A DNA stretch of 64,000 bases from Stakelama sediminis. Its GTDB lineage: Bacteria > Pseudomonadota > Alphaproteobacteria > Sphingomonadales > Sphingomonadaceae. Numbering within the stretch: the first letter of the stretch is position 1; each line of letters starts with the position of its first letter. Where the stretch lies: NCBI RefSeq assembly GCF_014199335.1, contig NZ_JACIJI010000001.1, positions 868,001 through 932,000 on the forward strand, given 5' to 3'. Position numbers and translations under genes: made by a program. The notes beneath the pieces were generated by a model, which saw nothing but the letters and a program-made list of their open reading frames with translations, did not search any database and was not told the origin of the DNA. Shown piece after piece: positions 8,197-17,358 of this stretch.

Positions 8197-9432
8197 ATGG
8201 CAACAGCGGCGAGCAGGCTGGGCAACGGTGCGGTGCGCGGGGCCGTGCATCGGCACGGGCAGCTATCGAGACAAGGCGTGCTGGAACGCGCCTTCACCTT
8301 CGCCTTTCGCGGGCTGGTTTACGCCCAGATCTGGGAAGACCCCGCAGTCGATCTGGAAGCACTGGCGATCACCCCCGACAGCCATGTCGTGACCATCGCC
8401 AGCGGCGGATGCAATGTGCTGAGCTACCTCACCGCCGATCCGCGCCGCATCACCGCCATCGATCTCAACACGGCGCATATCGCACTCAACCGGCTGAAGC
8501 TGGCGGCGGCGGCCAATCTGCCCGACTATGACCGTTTTCACCGCTTTTTCGGGCGCGCCGACGACAAGGCGAATATCGCCGCCTACAGGCAATTCGTCGC
8601 CCCGCATCTCGACGATACCACCCGGCGCTATTGGGAAGGGCGCGGACTGAACGGGCGTCGCCGGATCAACGGTTTTGCCCGCGGCTTCTATCGTCAGGGG
8701 CTGCTGGGCGGGTTTATCGGCGCGGCGCACCTGCTGGCGAAGCTGCACGGCATCAATCCCCGCGTGCTGCTGGAAGCCAAAAGCGTGGAGGAACAGCGCG
8801 CGATTTTCGACGCCAAGTTCGCGCCCTTTTTCGAACGCCGTTTCGTCCGCTGGCTGATCGACCAGCCCGCATCGCTGTTCGGCCTCGGCATCCCGCCCGC
8901 GCAATATGCAGTGCTGGCGGGCGACGAACCGGAAGGGATCAGCGCGGTACTGCGCCACCGGCTGGAAAAGCTCGCCTGCGATTTCGATCTTTCCGACAAT
9001 TATTTCGCCTGGCAGGCATTCGGGCGCGGCTATGGCGACGGTCCGGCGGCGCCGCTGCCGCCCTATCTCCAATCCGACAATTACGACGATGTGATCGCGC
9101 GGGTGAAGCGGGTGGAGGTACGGCACATCAATATGGCGGACTATCTCGATGCGATGCCCGACGATTCGCTCGACCGTTACATTCTGCTCGATGCGCAGGA
9201 CTGGATGACCGATGCGCAGCTTACCCGGCTGTGGACCGCGATCACCCGCACCGCAAAGCCGGGATCACGCGTGCTGTTCCGCACCGCCGCGAAGCCGACG
9301 CTGCTCCCCGGTCGCGTGCCCGATGCCATTCTCGACCGCTGGGACTATCGCGAAACGGAATCGCTCGATTTCACGCAGCGCGACCGTTCGGCCATTTACG
9401 GCGGCGTCCATCTCTATGTCCTGAAGGACTAA
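8197..9432 (+). CDS. btaA: S-adenosylmethionine:diacylglycerol 3-amino-3-carboxypropyltransferase BtaA
   Basis: First step of the betaine lipid DGTS: transfers the 3-amino-3-carboxypropyl group of S-adenosylmethionine to diacylglycerol to give diacylglycerylhomoserine. 411 residues, DUF3419 family. The segment LVYAQIWEDPAVDLEAL (about 40-56) and the SAM-binding strand-loop IASGGCNVLSYL with ITAIDLN (about 67-91) are hallmark BtaA. Four bases separate it from btaB, so the two form an operon. A short inverted repeat (CCGCCCG/CGGGCGG, 8160-8185) overlaps the ribosome-binding region, and a possible Pho box is at 8124. Phosphate control is inferred from relatives, not shown. Confidence 0.93.
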   Translation: MATAASRLGNGAVRGAVHRHGQLSRQGVLERAFTFAFRGLVYAQIWEDPAVDLEALAITPDSHVVTIASGGCNVLSYLTADPRRITAIDLNTAHIALNRLKLAAAANLPDYDRFHRFFGRADDKANIAAYRQFVAPHLDDTTRRYWEGRGLNGRRRINGFARGFYRQGLLGGFIGAAHLLAKLHGINPRVLLEAKSVEEQRAIFDAKFAPFFERRFVRWLIDQPASLFGLGIPPAQYAVLAGDEPEGISAVLRHRLEKLACDFDLSDNYFAWQAFGRGYGDGPAAPLPPYLQSDNYDDVIARVKRVEVRHINMADYLDAMPDDSLDRYILLDAQDWMTDAQLTRLWTAITRTAKPGSRVLFRTAAKPTLLPGRVPDAILDRWDYRETESLDFTQRDRSAIYGGVHLYVLKD

Positions 9433-9436
9433 CGCA

Positions 9437-10084
9437 GTGGCGACCGGTCATGCCGAGCGCATGGATGCCATCTATGCCACGCAGCGCCATTTTTACGATC
9501 TGACGCGCAAATATTATCTTCTGGGCCGCGATTCGCTGCTGCGCGACCTCGATCCACCCGAAGGCGGCACCGTGCTGGAGGTCGGCTGCGGCACCGCACG
9601 CAACCTGATCGCGGCGGCGAAACGCTGGCCCGACGGGCGCTTCTATGGCTTCGACATTTCGAGCGCGATGCTGGAAACCGCCCATCGCAACATCGTGCGC
9701 GCAGGACTTGCCGACCGGATTACGCTGGCGCGCGGCGATGCCACCGATTTCGACGCGCAGGCGATGTTCGGGCTACCCGGTTTCGATCGCGTGTTCATGA
9801 GCTATACGCTGTCGATGATCCCCGGCTGGCAGGACGCAATCGCCGCCGCAGCCCGCGCTGTCGCGGCAGGCGGAAACCTCCACATCGTCGATTTCGGGCA
9901 GCAGGAGCGCCTGCCCCGCTGGTTTCGCCGCGGGTTGTTCGCCTGGCTCGACAAATTCGACGTAACGCCACGCGCCGAACTGGCGCTGACGCTCAGCCGC
10001 ATCGCGCAGGCGCAATCGCTGCATGACGATTGCCGTCCGCTTTATCGCGGTTATGCCTGGAAGGGACGGCTCAGCCCGCCCTGA
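9437..10084 (+). CDS. btaB: Betaine lipid N-methyltransferase BtaB
   Basis: SAM-dependent methyltransferase that trimethylates diacylglycerylhomoserine to DGTS. 215 residues; motif I VLEVGCGTARN at 46-56, the acidic GFDISSAMLE after it, and RVFMSYTLSMIPGW as post-motif. Starts with GTG, with GAAGGA eight bases upstream inside the btaA end; an ATG eight codons further in is an alternative. The last 14 bases overlap the end of the convergent gene at 10071, so the two 3' ends share sequence. Confidence 0.92.
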   Translation: MATGHAERMDAIYATQRHFYDLTRKYYLLGRDSLLRDLDPPEGGTVLEVGCGTARNLIAAAKRWPDGRFYGFDISSAMLETAHRNIVRAGLADRITLARGDATDFDAQAMFGLPGFDRVFMSYTLSMIPGWQDAIAAAARAVAAGGNLHIVDFGQQERLPRWFRRGLFAWLDKFDVTPRAELALTLSRIAQAQSLHDDCRPLYRGYAWKGRLSPP

Positions 10085-11903
10085 GCGTCAGTTGCGTTTC
10101 CAGGTCGCGGACACGTTTCTCCAGCGACTCGATAACCGCTTCGACGCGATCGGCACGACGGCGGTGTTGCCCGGCCGAATTCAGCGCGGCGGCAAGCGGG
10201 TTTTCAATCTCCTGAAGCGCGGTGCGTTCCGGTCTGGCGTAAATGCTGCCGTCGCTGCGCGGACCGAGCAACAGCGCGCCGATCGGCTGGTCGCCGTCAT
10301 CCAGCGTGATACGCACGGGAAAGACGTGATCGCGGCGGTCGATATTGTCCACCGCCAGACTGCTGGTGCCCAGATGCGTGACCGTCCAGTTGTGAATGGC
10401 GACATCGTCAATGCCTTCGCGACCGACCGTGCGATAGCTGTTGCCGTCATAAATCAGCACTGCGGCATGGCGGGCATGCAGGCTGTCGATCACCGCACCC
10501 ACGATATGGCCGCCCAGCACCTCCGGCAAATCGCCATGCTGCCATAGGTTCAGGCGATGCGGCACCTTTTTCAACTCAAGCACGCCGGGCTGAAATCGCT
10601 GATCGACCCAGCCGTTGATCCGCTCTCTTGCCGGGCCGAAAACCAGCGCGGCGATAATCGTGCTGACCGCCGCGATCAGGGGCTTGCTGCCGCCGACACT
10701 GGTTGCCAGCAATTCGTTGAAAAGCGTCATGCATGCGGCCCAGATACCGGCCAGCAGCAACGTCATCGACGCATAGCCGATCGACCGCCCGATCGCGAGA
10801 TCGGCATCCCACAGACGATAGCGCATCAGCGAGATGATGATTCCCACTGGCGGGAAAAGAAATGCGCACGCCATGCCGACAGCGCCGATGGCGGAAAGCG
10901 TGAAGGCGGTCTCCCCGGCGAACATTCCGCTCATATCGACCAGAATGGCGATGGCGGCGACCCCCATGCTCAGCATGCCGCCGACAAATCCGAACGCCGC
11001 CCATTTAAGCTGTTGCCGGTCGAGGCCCGGCGGTGTCCGCCGATAGCGGATGAGGGGCGGGATCGCGGCGACCAGCAGCGCCAGAACGCCCAGAAGGTCC
11101 GTTGCATCGGAATTCAGCAGGGTCAGCAGTGCGACAAGCGGGGCGGTCAATGCGACCCAGCCGCCCCAGCGCGGCCGGAATCGTCCATCGGGGAACGCCG
11201 GAAAGGCGATCATGATGCACATGAGAAAGAGGGAAAGCAGAATACTGCTCAACCCGTCGACACCGGCCCAGGCGTAAAACCTGTCGGGAATGAACAGACC
11301 GCCGACCGCAAACAGAAAACCCAGCGAGATCAACAGCGCGACCGGATCGTCTTTCCGGCGCATGCGCAACAACACCACGGCGACGAGCAAGGTGAGCGAC
11401 GCCGGTGCGAACAGCAGCAGGGTAAAAAGCACAGATCCCGATTGCGCCCATCGTTGAGCGAGATCCGGCGGCGGTCGTCGCTGCAGGCCGACCTTACGCA
11501 CCGCGCCATCGACGGCATCGAACGTTACAACAATCCGCGGTCCGGCAAGTTTAAGTCGGCGCGCAACGGCTTCTTCGCTTACGCCTGCGCCCACCGGCTT
11601 GCCGTTGACGGCGATCAGGCGCGCTTGATCGGGAATACCCGCCCGCGTCGCCGCCGTATCGAGCGGGCCGATAACGATACCCCCATCGGGCCATGCATCA
11701 TAAAGCATGCCGAACGCGGCAAATTGGGGCTCGATTTGCGTAAGCTGGACAGAATAGCGCCAGAAACCGCCGACCTGACCGATCAGCGCCGCATACCAGA
11801 CAAAGGCAATAACCGGTTTCAGGCGCGCAGGCACCGGATGCAACCGCTCCGGCCGCAGCGTGCTGCCCGGCGTCGATCCACCCCCTATTATGCGTTCCCC
11901 CAT
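10071..11903 (-). CDS. Orphan membrane sensor-like protein: PDZ-like, multi-pass membrane, GAF-like and coiled coil
   Basis: 610 residues, function unknown. After one N-terminal membrane helix (FVWYAALIGQVGGFW) comes a PDZ-like segment (about 75-140, with GIVIGPLDTAATRAGI and ARLIAVNGKPVG), then about eight membrane helices, a cytoplasmic GAF-like domain (about 460-570, AAVLIYDGNSYRTVGREG...PIGALLLGPR) and a C-terminal coiled coil (RVEAVIESLEKRVRDLETQL). The layout is like the sensory half of ComP-type histidine kinases, but there is no HisKA, HATPase, GGDEF or EAL domain, and no response regulator nearby. Start at the ATG after GGAAGGAAGG; a frame from 11933 lacks a site. It follows hemA by 76 bases on the same strand. 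Confidence 0.7.
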   Translation of the reverse strand: MGERIIGGGSTPGSTLRPERLHPVPARLKPVIAFVWYAALIGQVGGFWRYSVQLTQIEPQFAAFGMLYDAWPDGGIVIGPLDTAATRAGIPDQARLIAVNGKPVGAGVSEEAVARRLKLAGPRIVVTFDAVDGAVRKVGLQRRPPPDLAQRWAQSGSVLFTLLLFAPASLTLLVAVVLLRMRRKDDPVALLISLGFLFAVGGLFIPDRFYAWAGVDGLSSILLSLFLMCIMIAFPAFPDGRFRPRWGGWVALTAPLVALLTLLNSDATDLLGVLALLVAAIPPLIRYRRTPPGLDRQQLKWAAFGFVGGMLSMGVAAIAILVDMSGMFAGETAFTLSAIGAVGMACAFLFPPVGIIISLMRYRLWDADLAIGRSIGYASMTLLLAGIWAACMTLFNELLATSVGGSKPLIAAVSTIIAALVFGPARERINGWVDQRFQPGVLELKKVPHRLNLWQHGDLPEVLGGHIVGAVIDSLHARHAAVLIYDGNSYRTVGREGIDDVAIHNWTVTHLGTSSLAVDNIDRRDHVFPVRITLDDGDQPIGALLLGPRSDGSIYARPERTALQEIENPLAAALNSAGQHRRRADRVEAVIESLEKRVRDLETQLTLRAG

Positions 11904-11979
11904 CGCCCTTCCTTCCGGTCGGACAGGGTGCACCAGAAAGTCGGATCAGCGCAACGGCTTACAGCGATGCCGGGATCGG

Positions 11980-13224
11980 TCAGGCCGCTTTTTGCAATTC
12001 AAGCCGGTCCCAGATTTCGACGAGTGCGTCCGTCAGTTCGCGCATCATCGCTTCGTCATGCGTCGGTCCCGGCGTGAAGCGCAGGCGTTCGCTGCCGCGC
12101 GGCACGGTCGGGAAATTGATCGGCTGCACATAGACGCCATATTCGGCGAGCAGAATGTCGCTGATCCGCTTTGCCTTGACCGGATCGCCGACCAGCAGCG
12201 GCACGATATGCGTGGTCGAATCCATCACCGGCAATCCGGCATCGCGGAACATCGCCTTCAGCCGTGCGGCCGATGCCTGTTGCCCGTCGCGTTCGGCCGA
12301 AGAGGATTTGAGGTGCCGGATGCTCGCCAGCGCGCCCGCCACCAGCACCGGTGACAGCGAGGTGGTGAAGATGAACCCCGGCGCATAGCTGCGAATCACA
12401 TCGATGATGGTGGTATCGGCGGCGATATAGCCGCCCATCACGCCGACCGCCTTGGCCAGCGTGCCCTCGATAATGGTCAGGCGGTGGGCGGCATCATCGC
12501 GTTCGGAAATACCGCCGCCGCGTGCGCCGTACATGCCGACCGCATGCACCTCATCCAGATAGGTCAGCGCGTTATATTTGTCCGCCAGATCGCAGATCGC
12601 GTGGATCGGGGCGACATCGCCATCCATCGAATAGACGCTTTCGAACGCGATCAGCTTCGGCACGTTCGGGTCTTCGGCGGCCAGCAATTCTTCCAGATGC
12701 ACCAGATCATTGTGCCGGAACACCCGCTTTTCGCATCCCGAATGGCGGATGCCCGCAATCATCGACGCGTGGTTCAGTTCGTCGGAAAAGATGATGCAGC
12801 CCGGCAGCACCTTGGCAATGGTCGACAGCGTCGCCTCGTTGGAGACATAGCCGGAGGTGAAGAGCAGCGCCCCTTCCTTGCCGTGCAGGTCCGCCAGCTC
12901 AGCTTCCAGGTCGATATGATAATGGGTGTTGCCGCCGATATTGCGCGTGCCGCCCGACCCTGCGCCGACATCGTGCAGCGCCTCTTCCATCGCGGCGATT
13001 ACATCCGGATGCTGGCCCATCGCCAGATAGTCGTTCGAACACCATACGGTGATCGGCTTCGGCCCGTTATGGCCCGCAAAACACCGCGCATTGGGGAACA
13101 TCCCCTTGTTGCGCAAAATGTCGATAAACACCCGATAGCGGCCTTCGGCGTGGAGCCGATCGATCGCTTGCGAAAACACGCGGTCATAATCGACCGGACG
13201 TGGAGCCGTGGTATCGCTAGTCAT
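11980..13224 (-). CDS. hemA: 5-aminolevulinate synthase
   Basis: First enzyme of the C4 haem pathway: condenses glycine and succinyl-CoA with PLP. 414 residues from the start [10 protein letters not shown]; the typical alphaproteobacterial beginning [22 protein letters not shown] is split over 12-33, the glycine-rich [17 protein letters not shown] follows near 88-103, and the PLP lysine is Lys258 in [12 protein letters not shown]. No strong ribosome-binding site is visible before this ATG; a GTG at 13314 would add 30 residues without family resemblance. The C4 route is a marker for alphaproteobacteria among bacteria. Confidence 0.97.
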   Translation of the reverse strand: MTSDTTAPRPVDYDRVFSQAIDRLHAEGRYRVFIDILRNKGMFPNARCFAGHNGPKPITVWCSNDYLAMGQHPDVIAAMEEALHDVGAGSGGTRNIGGNTHYHIDLEAELADLHGKEGALLFTSGYVSNEATLSTIAKVLPGCIIFSDELNHASMIAGIRHSGCEKRVFRHNDLVHLEELLAAEDPNVPKLIAFESVYSMDGDVAPIHAICDLADKYNALTYLDEVHAVGMYGARGGGISERDDAAHRLTIIEGTLAKAVGVMGGYIAADTTIIDVIRSYAPGFIFTTSLSPVLVAGALASIRHLKSSSAERDGQQASAARLKAMFRDAGLPVMDSTTHIVPLLVGDPVKAKRISDILLAEYGVYVQPINFPTVPRGSERLRFTPGPTHDEAMMRELTDALVEIWDRLELQKAA

Positions 13225-13457
13225 GTCAAAACGGCAGGTAGCGCCCGACGCGGATAATTTCCAGTGCGGGAAGCCCGTAAAATTGTCCCATGCCATGGAT
13301 AAGGCGCGATTCACCCCGATTAATCCCGGATTCTTGATGTGGGTTATGCAGGCACCCCCCGGATATGCTATATACAGAGCCTGTGTCGCGGAGTTTGGAT
13401 TCGCACATCCGCGGCATTTTTGAACGCGTCTCCGTAAGCGAAAGACTGGGAACGCAC

Positions 13458-13634
13458 ATGACTAACCAGCAAGACAGTCAATATTGGGAAAAACGCGAGC
13501 AGCAGGAACGCGACTCCGCGCATCGTGCAAATGATGAGGGCGCACGTCGCGCCCATGCGGAGCTGGCAGATCGCTATAACGCGTTACGCAATAGCCCGGA
13601 CACCATAGGTTCGACACTACCCACGCGCGGATAA
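13458..13634 (+). CDS. Small charged protein, conserved-looking, unknown function
   Basis: 58 residues, very rich in Glu, Arg and Ala, predicted as one long helix: [16 protein letters not shown] then [13 protein letters not shown]. The pattern of a YxxKRE block followed by HxELAxRY matches a type of small protein I know from many sphingomonads, always without assigned function. The start chosen is the ATG at 13458; a longer frame from 13365 has a non-standard beginning and no similarity. Located in the 495-base space between the divergent hemA and the convergent murI. Confidence 0.6.
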   Translation: MTNQQDSQYWEKREQQERDSAHRANDEGARRAHAELADRYNALRNSPDTIGSTLPTRG

Positions 13635-13641
13635 GGGATCG

Positions 13642-13706
13642 CGCAGGCCGACAGAATGAAGGGGAAGGCTTTCGACCGTCAGCGGCGAAGCACCTTTCGG
13701 CCTGCG
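13642..13706. terminator. Possible bidirectional hairpin between the small ORF and murI
   Basis: Ten-base inverted repeat CGCAGGCCGA (13642-13651) and TCGGCCTGCG (13697-13706) with an inner imperfect stem (AAGGCTTTCG against CGAAGCACCTT). It fills the 85-base gap between two converging genes. There is no clear T-run, so termination is only likely, not certain. Confidence 0.4.
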
Positions 13707-13719
13707 TGAAACTATGGCC

Positions 13720-14517
13720 TCAGATCGACTCGAAATGGTGCAGGCCATGGCGCTTCAGGGCGGGCGTCAATGCGCGTTCGCTATCTCCCCATCGGGTAAA
13801 GACCGCGATATCGTCGCCAGTCTGGTCAGGCCATTGCTGATCGCGGGTCAGATAGGCAACACGACGCGCAATCCCTGCCGCACCGTCTATAAAACGCACC
13901 CGATGCGGTATCACCGCCATCAGATCGGGCGTCACCAGCGGGAAATGCGTACAGGCATTGACGACGATATCCATCGAATCGCCGCCCGATTGCTCGAACA
14001 GCGGGACCACCGCGTCACGAAAAGCGGATGGCGGCACGGCCTCTCCGCGTAACCGCGCCTCTGCCAGTCCGGCCAGCGTCGCCGAACCGTGGCGCAGCAC
14101 CCGGCAATCACCGGCATAGCGTGCGGCAAGATCGTCGACATAGCGTTGCCGCACCGTCGCTTCGGTTCCCAACACCCCGATGACGCGCGACAGGCTTTGC
14201 TCGGCGGCAGGCTTGATGGCCGGCACCGTGCCGACAATCGGCAGGTCGAGCGCGGCGCGCACCGCCGCCAGCGCAATCGTCGAGGCCGTGTTGCACGCAA
14301 TCACGATCAGCCGCGGGCGATAGCGTTCGGTCAGCCGCCCCAGCAGCGCCGGAACCCGCGCGGCAATTTCCGCATCCTGCCTGGCGCCATAGGGAAAGCC
14401 TGCCGAGTCAGCGGCATAAATGAAACGCGCTTGCGGCAACTGCTTTCGCGTTTCATCCAGAACCGACAATCCGCCGACGCCGGAATCAAAAAACAAAATG
14501 GGTCTGGTATCGTTCAT
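13720..14517 (-). CDS. murI: Glutamate racemase
   Basis: Makes D-glutamate for peptidoglycan by cofactor-independent racemisation. 265 residues. The catalytic pair Cys75 (VIACNTAST) and Cys189 (VNACTHFP) is present, with Asp11 in FFDSGVGGLSV and His191. The ATG at 14517 gives the normal N-terminus; the frame continues to 14583 but without similarity. Divergent from plsY, the starts being 85 bases apart. Confidence 0.96.
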   Translation of the reverse strand: MNDTRPILFFDSGVGGLSVLDETRKQLPQARFIYAADSAGFPYGARQDAEIAARVPALLGRLTERYRPRLIVIACNTASTIALAAVRAALDLPIVGTVPAIKPAAEQSLSRVIGVLGTEATVRQRYVDDLAARYAGDCRVLRHGSATLAGLAEARLRGEAVPPSAFRDAVVPLFEQSGGDSMDIVVNACTHFPLVTPDLMAVIPHRVRFIDGAAGIARRVAYLTRDQQWPDQTGDDIAVFTRWGDSERALTPALKRHGLHHFESI

Positions 14518-14602
14518 CGCTGCGGTGCAAAGGTCCGGTTGATGGAGGTTGTTGCCCTTTTGTCTTTCGCCTCCTAGCTTCACTGCCGCAAGGGGGCGAG
14601 AC

Positions 14603-15208
14603 GTGCATACCGAGATTTTGTGGATAGCGCCGACCGCGGCTTTACTCCTGGGCTATGTGCTCGGCGCCATCCCGTTCGGCCTGATCCTGACACGGCTGAC
14701 AGGCGCAGGCGACCTGCGGAGTATCGGTTCGGGCAATATCGGCGCAACCAATGTGCTGCGCACCGGGCGCAAGGGGATTGCCGCCGCCACGCTGCTGCTC
14801 GACCTGCTGAAGGGCTGGGCCGCGGTGATGCTTGCGGGCTGGCTGTTCCCCGGTGACGCGATGCTGGCGGGGGCTGCCGCCTTTATCGGCCATTGCTATC
14901 CCGTCTGGCTGAAATTTCGCGGCGGCAAGGGCGTGGCGACGATGATGGGCATCGTGCTGGCGTTAAGCTGGCCGTGCGGCCTGATTTATGCGCTGGTCTG
15001 GCTCGGCGTGCTGGGAACATTGCGCATTTCCTCGCTCGCGGGAATGCTGGCGGCGGCAAGCGCGCCGCTCAGCGCCGCATGGTTCGGCCATTTCCAGCTC
15101 GTCCTGCTGTTCCTGGCGCTCGCCCTGCTCGTCCTGTGGAAGCATCGCAGCAATATCGACCGCCTGCTGGCCGGTTCCGAACCCCGTGTCGGCGGATCGC
15201 GTGCCTGA
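14603..15208 (+). CDS. plsY: Glycerol-3-phosphate acyltransferase PlsY
   Basis: Inner-membrane enzyme transferring the acyl group from acyl-phosphate to glycerol 3-phosphate, the first step of phospholipid synthesis in most bacteria. 201 residues with about five membrane helices. Signature motifs: GSGNIGATNVLR (motif 1), HCYPVWLKFRGGKGVATMMG (motif 2). Begins with GTG, placed by AGGGGG seven bases upstream; an in-frame ATG at 14549 would add 18 residues and overlap the murI leader. The end overlaps the dprA start by eight bases. Confidence 0.94.
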   Translation: MHTEILWIAPTAALLLGYVLGAIPFGLILTRLTGAGDLRSIGSGNIGATNVLRTGRKGIAAATLLLDLLKGWAAVMLAGWLFPGDAMLAGAAAFIGHCYPVWLKFRGGKGVATMMGIVLALSWPCGLIYALVWLGVLGTLRISSLAGMLAAASAPLSAAWFGHFQLVLLFLALALLVLWKHRSNIDRLLAGSEPRVGGSRA

Positions 15209-16289
15209 CAGCGACCGACGGCTCGCCCCTCTCCGACTGATCCGGTCCGCCAATGTCGGGCCGGTGACCTATCGCCAGCTACTGGCACGCTTCGGCTCGG
15301 CCGAGGCAGCCCTCGAAGCGCTTCCCGCGCTGGCCGCACGCGGCGGCGGACGGGCACCGGTCATCGCCGACAGCGCAAAGGTTGAGCGCGAAATCGCCGC
15401 AGTCGACCGTCTTGGCGCGCACTATCTGTTCCGGGGCGACCCGGACTATCCGCCACTGCTCGCCGAGCTGGAAAGTGCACCGCCCGCCCTGACATTTCGC
15501 GGCGACCTGACGCTGACCCGGCGCCCGTGTGTGGCCATGGTGGGCGCACGCAACGCATCGGCCGCCGCCTGCCGTTTTGCCCGCGGGCTGGCACAGGATC
15601 TGTCCATGCAGGGCGTCACGGTGGTTTCCGGGCTGGCGCGCGGCATCGACACGCAGGCGCATATCGGCGCGCTGGACGGCGGCACGGTGGGCGTGATCGC
15701 CAGCGGGATCGACATCGCCTTCCCGCCCGAAAATGCCGAATTGCAGGAAGCGGTGGCGACGCGCGGCCTGCTGATCGCCGAACAGCCGCCGGGCAGCGAA
15801 CCCCGCGCGCGTCATTTCCCCTATCGCAACCGCATCATTGCCGGGCTTAGTCTGGGCACCGTTGTGGTGGAGGCCGCGCCCAAATCGGGTTCGCTGATTA
15901 CGGCAAGGCTTGCCAATGAGGCCGGACGGGAAGTCATGGCGGTGCCCGGCAGCCCGCTCGACCCGCGCGCGCAGGGCTGCAATCTTTTGATTCGCGACGG
16001 CGCAACGCTGATCCAGAATGCAGCCGACGTGCTGGAAATGCTGCGTCCGATCGACCCGCGTGCAGTGCGTTCGCCGGGAAGCGGCTTTGATCCGGCACCG
16101 GTCTGCGCCGATGCAAGCGAGCGCGAACGCAGCGATATTACCGGCCTGCTCGGCCCGGTGCCCGTAGCGGTCGACGAACTGATCCGCCAATCCGGCCATG
16201 CGCCCGCCATCGTCCAGACCATTCTGCTGGAACTGGAACTTGCGGGTCGGCTCGAACGCCATGCCGGAGGTCGCGTCAGCCTCGGCTAG
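15201..16289 (+). CDS. dprA: DNA processing protein DprA
   Basis: Binds incoming single-stranded DNA and loads RecA during natural transformation. 362 residues: an N-terminal SAM/HhH-like region (LIRSANVGPVTYRQLLARFGSAEAAL), the Rossmann-like core with VAMVGARNASAAA, VSGLARGIDTQAH, GVIASGIDIAFPPEN, FPYRNRIIAGLS and EAAPKSGSLITARLANE, and a C-terminal winged-helix DML1-like domain (about 300-362). The GTG start at 15201 overlaps plsY by eight bases; a GTG five codons upstream is possible. No other competence gene is in the window. Confidence 0.94.
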   Translation: MPDSDRRLAPLRLIRSANVGPVTYRQLLARFGSAEAALEALPALAARGGGRAPVIADSAKVEREIAAVDRLGAHYLFRGDPDYPPLLAELESAPPALTFRGDLTLTRRPCVAMVGARNASAAACRFARGLAQDLSMQGVTVVSGLARGIDTQAHIGALDGGTVGVIASGIDIAFPPENAELQEAVATRGLLIAEQPPGSEPRARHFPYRNRIIAGLSLGTVVVEAAPKSGSLITARLANEAGREVMAVPGSPLDPRAQGCNLLIRDGATLIQNAADVLEMLRPIDPRAVRSPGSGFDPAPVCADASERERSDITGLLGPVPVAVDELIRQSGHAPAIVQTILLELELAGRLERHAGGRVSLG

Positions 16290-16307
16290 CAGCATGAGTC
16301 GACTGGC

Positions 16308-17213
16308 TTATTCCCCGAAGGTCGCGCGGCGATAAAGCAGCGTCACTGCAACCCGGCGGTTGCGCGGATCGGCAGGGTTATCGGCAATCATCGGTTCGCG
16401 ATCGGCAACGCCTTCAATCCGTTCGAAGCGCCCTTCGGCAACGCCCGCTTTCGCCAGCGCGCGGCGGGTTGCTTCGGCACGGCTGCTCGACAGCATCCAG
16501 TTGTTCATCGACTTGGGATCGCCATAGGACAGGCTGTCGGTATGGCCGCGGATCATGATCGGGTTGGTCATCGGCGCAATCGCCTGTCCCACCATTTCAA
16601 CCAGCTTCGCCGCCTTCGGCTCCAGCTGCGTCGTACCCAGGTCGAACATCGAATAATTGGCATCGTCGAGCAGGTCGATCCGCATCCCGTCGCGCGTCTG
16701 CACGAACCGGATATGCTTGGACAGTTTCGCCATGTCGGGCATGGAGGCGAGACGCCGCTTCAGCTCGGCACGAATTTTTTCGAAATTCTTGCGATCTTCC
16801 GCCGCAATCGCCTCCCGGCTTTTCAGCGAACCCTTCTGCCCGGAACCGACCCGTTTGCCGCCCTGCGCGCCCACCGGAATGGTCATCGCCTGCGTCCCGG
16901 TCTGCTGCGCCTTGTGCGGATAATTGTCGGCATCGGTGATCGACGAACCGCCGAACATGCCGTTCGATCCCGCGCTGTTCTGCTTCAGCTCGATCAGCGT
17001 CGGCGAGAAATAGTCTGCCAGCGCCTTGCGCTGCTTCTCCGTCGTCGCGCCCAACAGCCACAGCAGCAGGAAAAACGCCATCATCGCCGTCACGAAGTCG
17101 GCATAGGCGACCTTCCACGCACCGCCGTGATGGCCGCCGCCGCCCTCGATATAGACTTTTTTGACAATGACCTTGGGCGGCTGGTTGGAGCCGTGCGGAG
17201 CGCGCGCGGCCAT
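16308..17213 (-). CDS. motB: Flagellar stator protein MotB
   Basis: Peptidoglycan-anchored half of the flagellar stator. 301 residues: one membrane helix with the proton-carrying Asp39 (VAYADFVTAMMAFFLLLWLL), a plug/linker region, and a C-terminal OmpA-like peptidoglycan-binding domain with IMIRGHTDSLSYGD and LSSSRAEATRRAL. The start is the ATG at 17213, eight bases after GGAGGG. motA lies upstream on the same strand; the 166-base gap holds a large nested palindrome whose arm ends seven bases before the motB ribosome-binding site. Confidence 0.96.
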   Translation of the reverse strand: MAARAPHGSNQPPKVIVKKVYIEGGGGHHGGAWKVAYADFVTAMMAFFLLLWLLGATTEKQRKALADYFSPTLIELKQNSAGSNGMFGGSSITDADNYPHKAQQTGTQAMTIPVGAQGGKRVGSGQKGSLKSREAIAAEDRKNFEKIRAELKRRLASMPDMAKLSKHIRFVQTRDGMRIDLLDDANYSMFDLGTTQLEPKAAKLVEMVGQAIAPMTNPIMIRGHTDSLSYGDPKSMNNWMLSSSRAEATRRALAKAGVAEGRFERIEGVADREPMIADNPADPRNRRVAVTLLYRRATFGE

Positions 17214-17233
17214 TATTCGAACCCTCCGGGTAA

Positions 17234-17358
17234 GCGGCACCAGCCCGCTCCCCCACGGGGCCCCCGCAAAGTAATACTTTGCGGGGCATACCCGTCACCC
17301 GGCCACCCGATCAGGATACGCTCATGGGTGGCCGGGTGGGGGAGCGGGCTGGTGCCGC
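17234..17358. repeat. Intergenic palindromic repeat, copy B, with an inner hairpin inserted
   Basis: Outer perfect inverted repeat of 23 bases (17234-17256 with 17336-17358) and an inner perfect one of 13 bases, CACCCGGCCACCC (17296-17308) with its partner (17326-17338), around a 17-base loop. Compared with copy A (5631-5711, same family, opposite relative orientation judged from the loop), the left arm here is split by about 42 bases that contain their own hairpin: CCCCGCAAAGTA-A-TACTTTGCGGGG at 17262-17286. The extra piece is bounded by CAC on both sides and by ACGGG/CCCGT ends, as if a smaller element had inserted into a larger one. Confidence 0.88.

Noticed and set aside
10557..12077. 506-codon plus-strand frame opposite the membrane sensor and hemA end
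   Set aside because: Arg/Gln/His-rich composition typical of antisense frames; the minus strand has coherent membrane helices and PDZ/GAF patterns.
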